A stretch of 64,000 nucleotides of DNA from Deroplatys truncata (GCA_030765065.1 CM060987.1:73294557-73358556), one strand, 5' to 3'. Positions 36,015-47,789 are shown, counted from the first letter of the stretch. Translations and numbers: made by a program. Notes: a model not told the origin generated them from the sequence alone.

Positions 36015-37071
36015 ATGGAAGTAACCCGTGTTAAGCAGCGCGCTTACATCAAAATAACCGTTCTCCGAGGGAGAAATGCGATGGAATGTCACAGTGAATT
36101 AGTGGAAGCCCTTGTGAATAATGCCCTGTCATACCATACAGTAACACGGTGGGTAGGAAAGTTTCAGCAAGGACGTGTGTCAACCAGTGATGTGCAACGT
36201 TCGGGACGACCTGTCAGTGTGCGGACCGACGTGGCATGTGCCGTCATCGAGCAGCTCCTGGATGAAGACAGACGATGGACGCTACTGGAGTTAGAGATGG
36301 CAAGTGGCATCGAGAAACGCGCCGTAATGGATAATGCGTAATGAGCTGCAACTACGCGAAATCGCATCGCGGTGGGTACCGCATGCACTGACGGAAGTTC
36401 AAAGGTGGGTGCGCTACGCAATATGCTCTAACCACCTTGCACGTTGGCAACAGGTCGGCGATCAATTCTTGTCACGAATAATCGCCATTGATGAATTTTG
36501 GGCCAGGGCATACGAACCAGAGCTGAAACGCCAGTCCCGGAGTGGCGACATGCTGGATCACCAAGGAGGCAGAAGTTCCGTCAGAATACTTTCCCAGTCA
36601 AATTGATGGTTATCGTCGCGTATGACGTCAGGGGTACCATTGTTTGCCACTTTGTTCCACATGGCAGAACAGTGACCGCACAGTACTACAGGTACTTCCT
36701 GGTGCGAAAGGTACCACGTGGCGTTCGGGAGAAACGTCCGGATCTGTGGACAGTGCAATAATCCTGCACGACAATGCAAAACCACATAAAGCAGAGGGCA
36801 GCTACTGCGACGTTGGGGATGGGAAGAATTGGAGCACTCACCGTACTCTCCCGACATTTCGCCCTGTGACTTTTATCTCATTCGAAAGATTAAGGAACTA
36901 CTACGTGGTAGGTGGTTTGCAACACAAGAGGACATTGCTAATGCTGTGCGCGAACAGGTAACCCGATTCACACATGGTGCGGAAAATGCTGAGGCAGATG
37001 GTTTTCAGCGCCTTCCACATCGTTGGCAGCGTGTGGTGACAGTAGCAGGGGACTACTTTGAGGGTCTTTAG
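36015..37071 (+). pseudogene. mariner transposase, frameshifted
   Basis: Starting MEVTRVKQRAYIKITVLRGR, with the mariner-type second HTH block SYHTVTRWVGKFQQGRVSTS. Frame changes occur near 36330 (resumes RNELQLREIASRWVPHALTE), near 36535 (resumes PEWRHAGSPRRQKFRQN), near 36750 (resumes SVDSAIILHDNAKPHKAE) and near 36825 (resumes HSPYSPDISPCDFYLIRKIK). The three expected acidic residues remain visible: Asp in IIAIDEFW, Asp in LHDNAKPH, Asp in SPCDF. The C-terminus RWQRVVTVAGDYFEGL ends at a TAG (37069-37071). About 350 codons in total, a normal mariner length, but four frame changes make it inactive. Confidence 0.92.
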
Positions 37072-37094
37072 GCCCAGGTTTGTCGTGTCAACTA

Positions 37095-38137
37095 TACCCC
37101 CGCCGCTATAACGTTGCACTTGACAGCTAGCGTTTAAGTTGGTACACTCGCGAAAAAACAGATGAAAAGCTTCAACCGTTTGACTTCCTAAGCCAATCAC
37201 AAGGCAGCATTCCGGATGGTCGATGACAAAGCGGAACCGGATCTAGAATCGGCTCTGTTGCCGGATGTAACTATTCCCAACCACGTGCTTCAGTTTGTGA
37301 ATCTCTAGCAGAGCGTCGAGTTGTTCTTTGCAAGCTACATATTGTTCATTGTTATTTGTTATTTAGATTTGTGGTTATTGTTTGATAGTTTTGTTATTGT
37401 TCGTTTACACATTTATTTATTTATATTTATCTATTTTATATATATTTCATTCATATTATTTATTTAAACAAAACTTAAGTGCGACAATGTCGGAAAAACG
37501 ACGCCGATCGCCGAGTGATGATTCACGAAGTGAAAATCCTTTGCGCCGAGGTGTGCCACTTAATAGTCAGGCATTGGAACTATTAAGGAGAACCCGGGAG
37601 TACTTTGAACAGGAAAAGGAGTACGTGAAGCTTCACGGAAATCCCTCTATTCCTGCTGATAAAGCCGTACAACGAACTGCAGCAGCTCTTGGATTAAACA
37701 CGAGAACTGTTGTTCACAAAGGAGTGAAACTACAAGAGAAAGAGGACAAAATTCCTGAACCATCTGGAACACAACAGGTATTTCTATCAACTCCAGGGAA
37801 GAAAAAAAAGAAGCCTCGTCCAGTCACAAATATTGATGCTTTGCAATTAGACGCCATACGTAGACACGTTTATGCCTATTATCATAGAAAGGAGTATCCG
37901 ATCATACCAAAGCTGCTTATATCGCTTATTTTCAATTAACAATAATAATACAAAATAGTTATTATTCAGTGACGTTCGCTACTTATGTACACTTTTTGTA
38001 TGCGGCTTAGACACGATAGAAATGAGAACAATCAGCTGTTGTTTACTAACCACTCTGGCAACGTCGCAACCACGATGTAGCCAACCTTACGCGAAGCCAC
38101 ACGAACTGTCAAGTGCAACGTTATAGCGGCGGGGGTA
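37095..38137 (+). mobile_element. Nested non-autonomous DNA transposon carrying one intact ORF
   Basis: The ends TACCCCCGCCGCTATAACG and its complement match perfectly for about 32 bp (37095-37126 and 38106-38137), with weaker similarity continuing inward. TA lies on each side (37093-37094, 38138-38139); alternatively the duplication is TATA, since the ends are TATA rich. It splits the 3' untranslated part of the mariner. Its 1043 bp hold one 150-codon frame with room for a promoter upstream and no catalytic domain. It is probably a deletion derivative of an IS630/Tc1-type element. Confidence 0.88.
37487..37939 (+). CDS. 150-aa N-terminal fragment of an IS630/Tc1-like (DDE_3-type) transposase
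   Basis: An upstream in-frame ATG at 37382 would add a 35-residue hydrophobic, AT-coded stretch; I choose the ATG at 37487, which begins MSEKRRRSPSDDS, a basic, NLS-like start. Residues 20-50 are helical and charged (LELLRRTREYFEQEKEYVKL). Residues about 60-85 (QRTAAALGLNTRTVVHKGVK) look like a helix-turn-helix. A lysine-rich linker (GKKKKKPRP) follows, then DAIRRHVYAYYHRKEYPIIP, which resembles the second helical block in front of the DDE domain in insect DDE_3 transposases, from memory of that family. The frame ends six residues after that block, so no catalytic Asp is present. It could bind transposon ends without cutting. No stop or frameshift interrupts it, unlike every other transposase here. 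Family assignment is moderate; function is inferred. Confidence 0.65.
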   Translation: MSEKRRRSPSDDSRSENPLRRGVPLNSQALELLRRTREYFEQEKEYVKLHGNPSIPADKAVQRTAAALGLNTRTVVHKGVKLQEKEDKIPEPSGTQQVFLSTPGKKKKKPRPVTNIDALQLDAIRRHVYAYYHRKEYPIIPKLLISLIFN

Positions 38138-38352
38138 TATGTGTACTGTACTGTCATTCTTTTGCACCGTGAAGGCCATATTGCCCTGTTACTACCGTAA
38201 TGAATTAGTGTGTTACGATATTTCAGTGCTATTCGTTGTCCACACATGTAGGTAATACCTTGTCCTTTCGTCTGTATGTTTCACATTTTCCAACCGGACT
38301 GGCATCTTTAAGAAAATAAATAGTTGTCATGACTTTTGCCCCAACCCTCGTA

Positions 38353-39160
38353 TTCTAAGCAACGAAATTTGTTTACGCAATTTACTCTTATCGAAATTTT
38401 AGCCGCCTACGACACTTCAGTCGTGAGGATACCTCTCTCTTTAGCATTTGTTTAAGTGTCTGTCTCCATAGGATTCCCACTATTGGTGAGGCACCTGCCA
38501 TATGAGTGCATCAGTATCCCTTCATCACAGATTGATGTAGCTTGTGAATAAAAGTAATGCTTCTATTCTTCTCTAAGATTCTGTTCTTCAGCAAAACGAT
38601 TGCCACGAGCAATTTTTTAGTGACTAGTAATCACTAGTAGATATGGGCGCACTGTGTGACAGCCAGGAAGAAGGAAAGTGGCGAAGTGAAGTATGACATT
38701 ATGTCATTTCTATCGACACAGTAATGTGTTAACTGCTTTCCCTGTTTGTTTTAGCGAATACTCGGTTCGAATACTCCATAGAACTCAAATTTCTTGAAAG
38801 TAAAATTAATATTTCATACGTGGGTGTACTATATATTTTAATAGAAAGTATGCCATGAAATGTAAACCATTTATGTTGAAACATAGAAACGTAAATAATT
38901 AACTTCTTTTTCTAAATAAAGGTCGCAAAATGAGCGCAGTAATATGCACATTTGAGGGATTCACACGCCCGATATTAATTTATGTGTTTATTTGTTTCTT
39001 TTCATTTAAGGCTAATTAGTAATTTCATATTTACTTGTAAACCACAGAGTATTGCATTTTTTTGTGTTCCAGCATAATCCTTAAAATAATTAAGCCTCTG
39101 CTGTTGAATATTATGTCATGATGTATATGAATGATAACCAACGCATGGAGAAAAGGAATT
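38353..39160. other. No recognisable feature
   Basis: AT-rich; no repeat match in the window and no frame of note. Confidence 0.4.
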
Positions 39161-39164
39161 TGTA

Positions 39165-39985
39165 TTACATTCACATGACTTTCTCTAAACACTAGGGTTT
39201 ATTTTTATCCATGCTCTGCAATCTATGTCTATAAAAGCTTATTCTTCTATTTCAGGTTAATTAAACCATGTCAGTCATGTTTGCAAATAGTTTTGTTACA
39301 CAGTTTATTGTAAGCGCAGTGGGATACAGGAAGTTGAAGACTGCTTTGAATTCCACTCTCTTTGCGTGATACCGTAAGAAAAACTGAATGATGAAGCTTT
39401 TTAATTAACTTGAAAGTACTGAAAACTTAAAATAACAACGAATATCTCGTAAAAGACTGAAGATACATAGAAGTTACATGAATATAATTGCGCATTTTAA
39501 AAATATCTACATTTTTGTGTAATAAATTTTTTTCTATTTGTTACGACTTGCTAATTATATAAAATTATGCAAAATTCATTCTGAGTGAAGAGGACTTCGC
39601 AAGCATTTGCAGAAAATTCAAGGTATTGTAATTTTATTATTTATTTAATATCTGAAACATAGAGATTGTTAAGTTTCTTTTGGGAGTATAAATAATAGAA
39701 TTGTTCCATCTAAAGGGTAGTTTCAGGTTACAGGATTTTCCTGAAAGTCTTCATATCGCATAATTGGAAGATGCTGAACTTAAATACCAAGTATGGTATT
39801 GAGCCGTCTATTTGTTTTTGAGTTTGTTGTACACAGAGAGAGACAGAGCAAACCTTTTTCTAAAAATCCCTTTTTAAGTTGAGGCACGTCAAAACATGTA
39901 TGTCCGGTAAACTCTATCAAATTTTTAGGAGGAATGAAATTCTTCCTCTGCCCACCATACATAGGGGCTAGAGAAAGGAAAAATA
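39165..39985 (-). repeat. Family X dispersed repeat, full length
   Basis: Reverse copy: CATTCACATGACTTTCTCTA at the left, AACGAATATCTCGTAAA, CATTCTGAGTGAAGAGGACTT, AGATGCTGAACTTAAATACC, AGAGAGAGACAGAG at the internal microsatellite site (39833-39848), and GAATGAAATTCTTCCTCTGC at the right end. Similar in age to the copy at 2103-2897. Confidence 0.8.
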
Positions 39986-40780
39986 TAAAATAAAAAGAGA
40001 GCATATTCGTGAGTGGGATTCGATCTTAGTTCTGCCATATACCTGCTTATAACTGTTATCAGCGCATGTTGAATATTTCTTGAAATGACTGATGATGAGG
40101 AATGAAGCTAAAGTAGCACTCACTGATGCCAGTGTGAATCGACCGAGGAGCCAAATGGAACTTAAGACAAGTTTACACTTAACTTCAGAAGCATACAGTT
40201 CTGTTAGCTGTGATTTAATGTTGAATATGAAATTGGGAGCTTTTCATTAACCTTTTGGGAGAGTATTCTTATTGTGCAAAGCAAAGGGCGTTTAGGGGAA
40301 TTAAATTTGCCGCCAGCAATTTCGCTGCTTTAACTGTGCAGTAGGACGATCTACTCTTGATACTATTGGTGCATATGACATGGATCGGCAGCTTTCATCT
40401 ATTAGAATAGATCGCGCCAGTGTACAGCTAAAGCAAGAAGTTTCCAATACATGGACTATATTTGATTCTCCAAAGTACCTCTTACTCACAACCAACTGTG
40501 AACTATGTCTATCTGAAGTCCACATACATAGCAGCAGAGTAACATACAAGTCGTCCAACCCTTGGGTCAATGTCTATAGAATCATTCTGCTTAAATACCT
40601 GTTGGAAACTTTCATTACCCTCTCTTGACCTTTTAGCAGTTCTCGACCTGACCAAGGAAACACAGGATTTAAGAGACTCTTTCCAACATATTCGTCTTTT
40701 AAATCGTACATTTAGCCAACTTTCCAACTTCTTACTATCCCCAGTAAAATATTTGTCCATCCGCAAAATAAGCGACTGTC
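39986..40780. other. No recognisable gene
   Basis: Overlapping frames of 77-89 codons on both strands between 40301 and 40803 have no motif I recognise. The minus-strand frame at 40509-40766 directly follows, in reading direction, the mariner relic at 40800-41195 but does not resemble a mariner C-terminus. Confidence 0.35.
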
Positions 40781-40799
40781 ACAATTTCAACCTCATTAT

Positions 40800-41195
40800 T
40801 TGACTTGGACCCTTGTCCAATCAGCGGTTTTCTTCAGGTTTGGGAAAAATTGTTGATAGCTGAATCCGGCGAATATAGCGGATGTGGAAACTCTTGGAAG
40901 TGAAGGTTATGCAGTTTAGCAGCAACATTACCAGAAGTATGCAGGACGCATTATCGTTTTGAAAAAAAATATTTCCTTTTACACAAGGTGTGGACGTTTA
41001 GCCTGGATAGAATGCTTCGTTTTGGTCCGATACTGAAGCATAGTACTGACATGTGATGGCTCTGCTCTTCTGCAGGTTTTGTATATGTACCATACCACGA
41101 GAATCCCAGAAAACCCCTTGAACCTGACTCCATTGCATTTGGTTGTAATGAAGAAGGCAAGAATGGCAGTCTGTGGACTGCAACACGCTAAACAC
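40800..41195 (-). pseudogene. irritans-like mariner transposase relic
   Basis: Minus-strand reading gives QGVFWDSRGMVHIQNLQKSR followed by AITCQYYASVSDQNEAF, which fits the mariner pattern VFWD.RG.(I/V)....L.KG..IT..YYA..LD....A. Beyond a frameshift, FFQNDNASC (normally HHDNA, the second catalytic Asp) and FPHPLYSPDS (normally HPPYSPDLAP) follow at the right distances, then a damaged NNFSQT.RKPL. No terminal repeats were found. Confidence 0.62.
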
Positions 41196-41329
41196 TGAGA
41201 ATTCCTGAAATAGACTCAGTTTTTCTAGGAATTAGGAAATACATAGTAGATGCATCTTTAGAAATGCCGTCATATTATATGATTCCAATTAAACACTTTA
41301 TAAAGAACTTCAGGGCTATCATTGATCTT

Positions 41330-42060
41330 GAACGTTGGACAAATAAAACTCTGAAAACTTTTGAGAAAGCTTTCATATGGTTTACAGGCGTCTCAAAGGA
41401 TGGTTCAGGAACAGGATCCGGAGTACATGACCAGTGTAAAAAGGTTTTTCCATTGGGTGAATATACTACTGTTTTTAAACAGAAATTGATGATACTATTC
41501 AATGTATTTTCTCAGATAGCTAGCCTACACTTAAGGCTCTAAGTAGTCATAAGGTAACGCTTGCTTTTAAAGTACCTAAACATGCTCATAAGCTTCCAGA
41601 ACAGAATGAAATTCAATTCATCTGGATGCCGGCTCATAGTGGCATAGAGGGAAATAAAAAACCTAAACTAGAAAGACAAGAAGCAGTTGCACAGTTTATT
41701 GAGCCCTAAGAACACCTCGATGTTTAGTAAGCAAGGCTATTAAGAACAAGTCCAAAGTAGAAAATCATAAAACGTGGCTTAAAACTCCAGGATACACACG
41801 TCGTAAACTGTTTATTAGAAAATCATGTAAGAAAAGATCTGTAAGTTTCTTAAATGTAACAGACTTCAGCTGAAAACAATTGTTGCATTTCTTACAGGAC
41901 AGCAAGTTAACATGATGAGAGTGTTTCAGGGTAATTTAGATTGCAGATTGAGGAAGAAAGACACTGAAGCAGCCCAGTATATTATATGCTCTTGTGAGGA
42001 TTTGGTTCACAGGAGATACATTGCTTTTGGGAAAATGTTTTAAGAGCCAGAAGAATTTGA
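41330..42060 (+). pseudogene. Non-LTR retrotransposon relic: RNase H and C-terminal region
   Basis: EKAFIWFTGVSKDGSGTGSG at 41366-41425 resembles the start of the RNase H domain of insect Pol-like non-LTR elements, where the normal TDGS holds a catalytic Asp (here TGVS). It continues FPLGEYTTVFKQK. After stops, IQFIWMPAHSGIEGNK (about 41612-41660) fits the WVPGHSGIEGNE block, including the His. Further on, LTGQQVNMMRV and YIICSCEDLVHRRY fit the C-terminal LTGH... and H(I/L)LCECEAL..RR blocks. No reverse transcriptase is visible upstream, in keeping with a 5'-truncated dead copy. Exact clade (R1/Jockey-like) uncertain. Confidence 0.72.
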
Positions 42061-42117
42061 AACTATATATGTTATGAGACTATATTCCTCGCTAAAGGGT
42101 GCGGCATAATGAATTGG

Positions 42118-42640
42118 CTTCAAAAAGATACCGAGGCTAAAGTGCGTCCGGAGCAATGACGGAAATCTGTTTCGTACAAGACAAGATCCCAGAAGCCCTG
42201 TCCTGAGTTTTCGTACAGATGAAACCTTTTTGCTTCTGCGCTGTCACCACCCACTGTTTGGAGTGCTCCTTCATTTCTGGTATGTAGTGATGCATTCATT
42301 GTTCCAACTAATGTAATGAAACGTCGGAGAAATTCACTAGAATTGCGTTCAAACAAGTCTGAGAAATGTTCAGTCGAATACGTCTATAGTCCGTTGTTAA
42401 CAAACGTGGCTCACATCAAGCGGAAAGCTTTTTATACCCAAAACTTCGTGTAAAATTTAGTGGACACCATCTATCAAAATATTTGAAATGTCAGCCAAAT
42501 TGTGCACCTCAGTCGGCTAACATTGAGTACGTGATTCTGAGCTTTTGTCAGAATCTTTTCGGCCGTAGCGGTTTTGGTGCGTCCTGAACGCTCATTATAT
42601 TGAATGGATGTTCGACCACGCTTGAGTTCAGCAGCTCACC
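42118..42640 (-). pseudogene. irritans-like mariner transposase relic, N-terminal to central part
   Basis: Minus-strand pieces in order: RSGRTKTATAEKILTKAQNH (normally SGRP.TA...), LNVSRLRCTIW, two or three stops, then FERNSSEFLRRFITLVGTMN, which fits the mariner stretch FLRRF.T.DETW where the first catalytic Asp should be (here lost). QGFWD (normally VFWD) closes the readable part. It overlaps in content with the relic at 40800-41195, since both contain the FWD block, so the two are separate insertions. Confidence 0.68.
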
Positions 42641-44988
42641 TTGTATCCTTTAATGTCGAATCTTACGCAGTTTGTATTTCTGATGAGGTTAAACTCTTCA
42701 GAACGAAGTACTTTATTGCAACCCATTTTTCAGATTTATTCATTTTGTACAAAATTAGCTTTTTACACAATTGTCGTTACACTTATGCTTCCGAAACCTT
42801 AAAGTGGGCCATTTAAAGAAAGATATTTAATGGCTATCATATTAGTTCGACTATCTTTACGACATCTCCGTTTAGAACGCCTTCGTACATAATGTACGGT
42901 TTGTTCCGAAAAATGTTTTGCGTGTTTTAACATAATCTTTCCCTCAGTTATAAAGAACCGCTCAACAGATGAGAGGATGAAACACAACTGACCAGGCTAT
43001 TTGTTTATGTGGAATAAATAATACACACTCCAAATGACCGAAACAATACATTTGTTCTCTACGATCGAGTCTCTTTTGGGAAAGGGTAATATTCTCAGGA
43101 GGATCTAACCACGCCAATCTCAGTGCTTAGCCAGCATTATGAGGACAGGGCGGGAGTCGACACGCTGACCCCACATCACTCTGACCCGGTCAATGATGTA
43201 AGAATGAGACAGGCAACCGGCGACTCGACCTTTGCATTTGAAACTTAGGAATTTGTGCACCGTGGTTCAGTTTGATGCGTTAAGCATTGTACTGAAATCT
43301 AAGGAAATGAGTAATATGTGCAAAAATAAATAAATAAACATATATATATAGTGCTTTAGTACATTCTTCAACTCTAGTTACAGCTGGGGTTCTACTATTA
43401 ATTGGTTTAGAAAAGCTGCTTCTATTTAACGTTTATATCAGGATTAAGTGCTATTCTTATTACATACATATATAAATGTTCTTGAGTTAGAAGATTCCTC
43501 ATGTAACATTAATATTACACCTGAACATATTAATTTTCATTAAAATAATAATTATAAATTAAATAAAAGTATTCTTACATTCTAAGCGGCATGCTAGCTC
43601 CACGTTAAACGTATGTAGAATTAATATTCAATTTGAGAGCTTGAAAATCTTAGGACTATATTACGATAATCAGATGTGTAATTAACTAATTATCTTGTAC
43701 ACCGAAATAAAAACAAAATTGTATCCTAATTAATCTGATTTCCTGATGGGTAGGGCTACCAATAGTTGATATACAGACTTTATAATATATAATGCAATTT
43801 TAATGTTTTCACTTTTTATAAAAGAGTTGGTATTTGAAATGTATTATTACTACGTTAAGATTACTATTTCCAACAAAAGATTGTATTTTAATTGAAATTA
43901 TGTATGTACTATTTAAACGGCAGTATGGTTGATTTAAAACGTAACTGCGCTAAAGAGCTTAAATTTTAGTATCAACGTGTACAAATAGTAACAGAATTCT
44001 GTCATCGCTCTTCCTTCAGGGTGTCGGCCACTATACTAGAATATTGTACAAGTAATATCAGTATTATAACATGGCTTAATGCAAGGGATTAATACAATTT
44101 GCCTGCATGTTTTCAAACGCTTTCTAATCTATATCAAAACTTTAATACATGTTTCTCCGTAGCATGTGGATAGAACTAAATATAAATATTTCTCTGTGCA
44201 TGATGTCACAAAATTCTGCCTTGCATGTACAGCGCTACTAATCTACTGTGTGGGAGCTTTTCTAGTACACTGATACCTCCCGGCAACCTACTGTACGTTC
44301 ACTATGTTTCATCCAGGGGAGAAGGTAGTGGTTATTGCAGCGACATTCGCTTAACGACATGTATAATAGTGTCTATACATAGGGTTGCCATAATCCAAGA
44401 ACAAAAATCAAGGACATAGTCCAAGCATTAACGCCGTTGGCAAAGGAATTGTTATTAATGAAGAAAGTTTATGTTAGTTTGCATTAAATAAGCCTTAATT
44501 TCAAAGAATATGAAAATAAAATGTACTTTTTAGTGTATGTATTGTACTTACCAACACACTTTACAGAAAGCCTCATGTTCAATTCTTCCACGTTTAATGC
44601 CTGGAAAGTGATCCATGTATTCTTCTCGGAAGTGAACTTTTCGTTCCGACAACATTTTATTTTAAAATTCCACGTAATGGTGTCGCTAGTAACTGTGGAT
44701 CGGGTGGATCGGGTTCAGGTTCAAAATTACCCTCCACGTGAATGTTAACCTCATACAAACCACAGAACGTACAACACGAGGCAGGCACTAGAAATAAAGG
44801 AACCGGAAACAGCAAAATCACAGAGAATCGATTATAGTATTGCTTCCGCTGTTACTGTTAGCGAGAGATCGGCGATATATCGATGGTCTTCGTCAGACAC
44901 GGTGTTGCCATCTGGAAACTTCTATCGTAAAGAATAATGAAGTACTTGAACGGCGTTTGGCGGTAAAACTCAAGTTAATAATAAGAAC
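42641..44988. other. No recognisable gene
   Basis: 43070-43250 is a GC-richer patch without tRNA-like boxes I can confirm. A short TA/AAAT-rich stretch lies at 43325-43352. Frames at 42604-42816, 44225-44419 and 44521-44748 have no recognised motif. Confidence 0.4.
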
Positions 44989-44995
44989 ATTTTTT

Positions 44996-46826
44996 ACTTT
45001 CTCTACTACGTATAGTAAGTAGGGGAAGTATTGTATTCCACTCAAAAATTCGATACCGAGATTTCACCGGAAATACATGTTTTGAGATCCCCTTAATCCA
45101 AAAAAAGCATTTTTGGAAACATGTCCGTGTGTGTGTCTGTGTGCCTGTCTGTCCGTCTGTCTGTGTGTCTGTCTGTGAACAGCATAACTCAGTAACGAAC
45201 AGTCAGATAAACACCAACCTTGGTATTTAAGTTCAGTATCTTCCGGAGATGCGACACGAAGGTTTTCAAGAAAATCCCCCCACCTCATACTACCCTTACA
45301 TGGAACATTTTTCGAAAATTTTAATTTTCTCAAAAATAGCTCTAACGATTTTGATTAAAATATCATATGTTTAAGATATTGTCATGAGAAATGAAATGTA
45401 TATCTCGAATTTTCTGGGAATGTCTCCAAAACTATTCTTCATTGTGAACGACTTTTGCATAGCTGGTAAACCATAAGAGATAGACAAAATTTTACTACAC
45501 AAAAAATGTAGATCGCGTTAAAATACACAATTTATGTCATATACATTTCTTTTGTTGAGTGAACCGTTTTCGAGATATTGCTTGTTATTTCCTTAAATTT
45601 TCCAATACTTCATACTTTTTCTCAAATTCGTTGTTCATTTTTTACTTTCTCTACTACGTATAGTAAGTAGGGGAAGTATTGCATTCCACCCAAAAATTCG
45701 ATACCGAGATTTCACCGGAAATACATGTTTTGAGACTCCCTGAATCCAAAAAAAGCATTTTTGGAAACATGTCCGTGTGTGTGTCTGTGTGTGTGTGTGT
45801 CTGTGTGTGTGTGTGTCTGTGTGTGTGTCTGTGTGTGTGTCTGTGTGTGTGTCTGTGAACAGCATAACTCAAAAACGAACAGTCGGATAAACACCAAACT
45901 TGGTATTTAGGTTCAGTATCTTCCAGAGATGCGACACGAAGGTTTTCAAGAAAATCCCCCCACCCCAGACTACCCTTTACATGGAACATTTTTCGAAAAT
46001 TTTAATTTTCTCAAAAATGGCTCTAACGATTTTGATTAAAATATCATATGTTTAAGATAATGTCATGAGAAATGAAATGTATATCTCGAATTTTCTGGGA
46101 ATGTCTCCAAAATTATCCTTCATTGTGAACGACTTTTGCATAACTGGTAAACCGTAAGAGATAGACAAAATTTTACTACACAAAAAATGTAGATCGCGTT
46201 AAAATACACAACTTATGTCATATACATTTCTTTTGTTGAGTGAACCGTTTTCGAGATATTGCTTGTTATTTCCTTAAATTTTCCAATACTTATACTTTTT
46301 CTCAAATTCGTTATTCATTTTTTTTGTCTTGGATATGCAAAGAGTTATAATCTGTGGCAAAGGGAATGGTGCGGCACCTAGCAACCAGCTATTAACAGAT
46401 ATGTATGTGCTTAAAGGCTACTGTTTTTCTATATTGCCCTTGTAAACATATTTTCCCCTACATCTACAAGAAAATTAGCAATAAGATAGGGTCTGCAGAT
46501 GTTTATCTGGATTAACATGAACTAGATGGAGAATATGCGTTTGTAAAAATACTTTGTACAAGAGTAGAGAAAGTCATGTGAGTGTAACACATCAGATTTT
46601 TTTATGTCCTGGACATGCAAAGAGAATGGAATGCGCCACATAGTAACCAGCGTTAAAATATTTGACTATCGCTTTAAACCTACCATATTTCCCTTGCATC
46701 TACATGCAAATTAGCAATAAGATTGACATCTTGATATCTCGATTAACATGAAGCATATGGAGAATAAGCGTTTGTAAAAATAGTTTGTACAAGAGTAGAG
46801 AAAGTCATGTGAGTGTAACACATCAG
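44996..46826 (+). repeat. Family X element with a second family X element inserted in it
   Basis: The outer copy's head is 44996-45636 and its tail 46604-46826; the inner complete copy is 45644-46595. Each starts ACTTTCTCTACTACG and ends GTGTAACACATCAG. A-plus-T-run sequence (ATTTTTT) sits on both sides of the inner copy (45637-45643, 46596-46602) and of the outer one (44989-44995, 46827-46833). The inner copy is 952 bp, including an expanded GTGTGTCT microsatellite at 45773-45855; the outer copy has its own at about 45125-45177. Reverse frames of Thr/His repeats here are not genes. Confidence 0.9.
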
Positions 46827-46834
46827 ATTTTTTT

Positions 46835-47785
46835 AGTACTCACTGCTTTCGCGGACTTTTATCCCTTCGTCCAGGACATTCGTCTTCTAGCACAAAATCG
46901 CGGATTGTTCGAAATCCGCGACGTATGGCAACCCTACCTTCTATTTTTCATTTCATGCAGCATATGGCAACCAATCCAGAGACCACTACTCACTTGCCTA
47001 GCGAAAGCAACAGTGAGCACATAATATATGAAAATATGTTAAAATTATCAATTTATTTAATGGTTGAATATTGTATTCTAATTAAATTAGAAAAAGGGAT
47101 AATTGTCCCTCCACACAAAACCAGGACTAATTAAAGTTTCTAACATGGCGAGCTCTGCCCCCTCTTCGAATATCCAGCAGTTGATTTACATGCATGGATT
47201 TGTAGAGCGCGGTGCGACAACGCAGCGAAAACCCCACAGTAAAGTTTCCAAGTTGGCACAGCTCGTGGTGGCCCCTGACTCATACTTTTTATTGAGTCTC
47301 CACCCTGCTCCAAATAAACACTAAGTAAAGTTGCAGGAAAGTTGAGTTCCCGTCACAAAAGCTGAAGCTTTTACCTCTGACCACACCACTAAACAAACAT
47401 GCTAATTTCGTAGAATTTTGTAAAAAGAATACAAAGAAAGAGAATTTATGGAAAACAAGGTGTGGGAGCTGAATTAGATTATAAATGTGATGTATTCACA
47501 CGACCTTTCCTACTAATGACAAATTCACATACAGGATGTTTCTGAATTAGACTGGTAAAATCTTGATCAGATAAATTCCTCCTTTGAAGCACTTCCTGTG
47601 CAGGTACCGTAAGCTGTGACTCTTTTTTCACTCTAAGAGGGGTATTTTGATTAAATTGATCGATCCTACAGGAAGGTTTTGAAGCAGTTAGGAATGTGAA
47701 GATTAAAAACAAGAAATATTGTTACAGGTATTGGGTTTATGGAGCCAAGTATACCGAACTAAAATAACAAAACACCAACTTCAAT
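46835..47785. other. No recognisable gene
   Basis: Frames at 46785-47024, 47103-47324 and 47479-47712 show no motif I recognise. A CGCGGAT..GAAATCCGCG dyad lies near 46898-46922. Confidence 0.4.
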
Positions 47786-47789
47786 GTTC

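Larger units (their letters stand above)
35822..38350 (+). mobile_element. mariner element with matching ends, interrupted by a second transposon
   Basis: The first 33 bp (CGAGGGTTGGGGCAAAAGTC, ATG.CAACTATTT) match the complement of the last 33 bp with at most one or two changes. TA flanks both ends (35820-35821, 38351-38352). Without the 1043-bp insert at 37095-38137 the element is about 1.49 kb, slightly long for a mariner. The insert lies about 25 bp beyond the transposase stop codon. Confidence 0.93.

Noticed and set aside
37382..37486. Hydrophobic N-terminal extension of the 150-aa ORF
   Set aside because: The 35 extra codons come from T-rich leader DNA; the basic start at 37487 fits a nuclear DNA-binding protein better.
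45635..45989. Threonine/histidine repeat frames
   Set aside because: Translation of the microsatellite inside family X.
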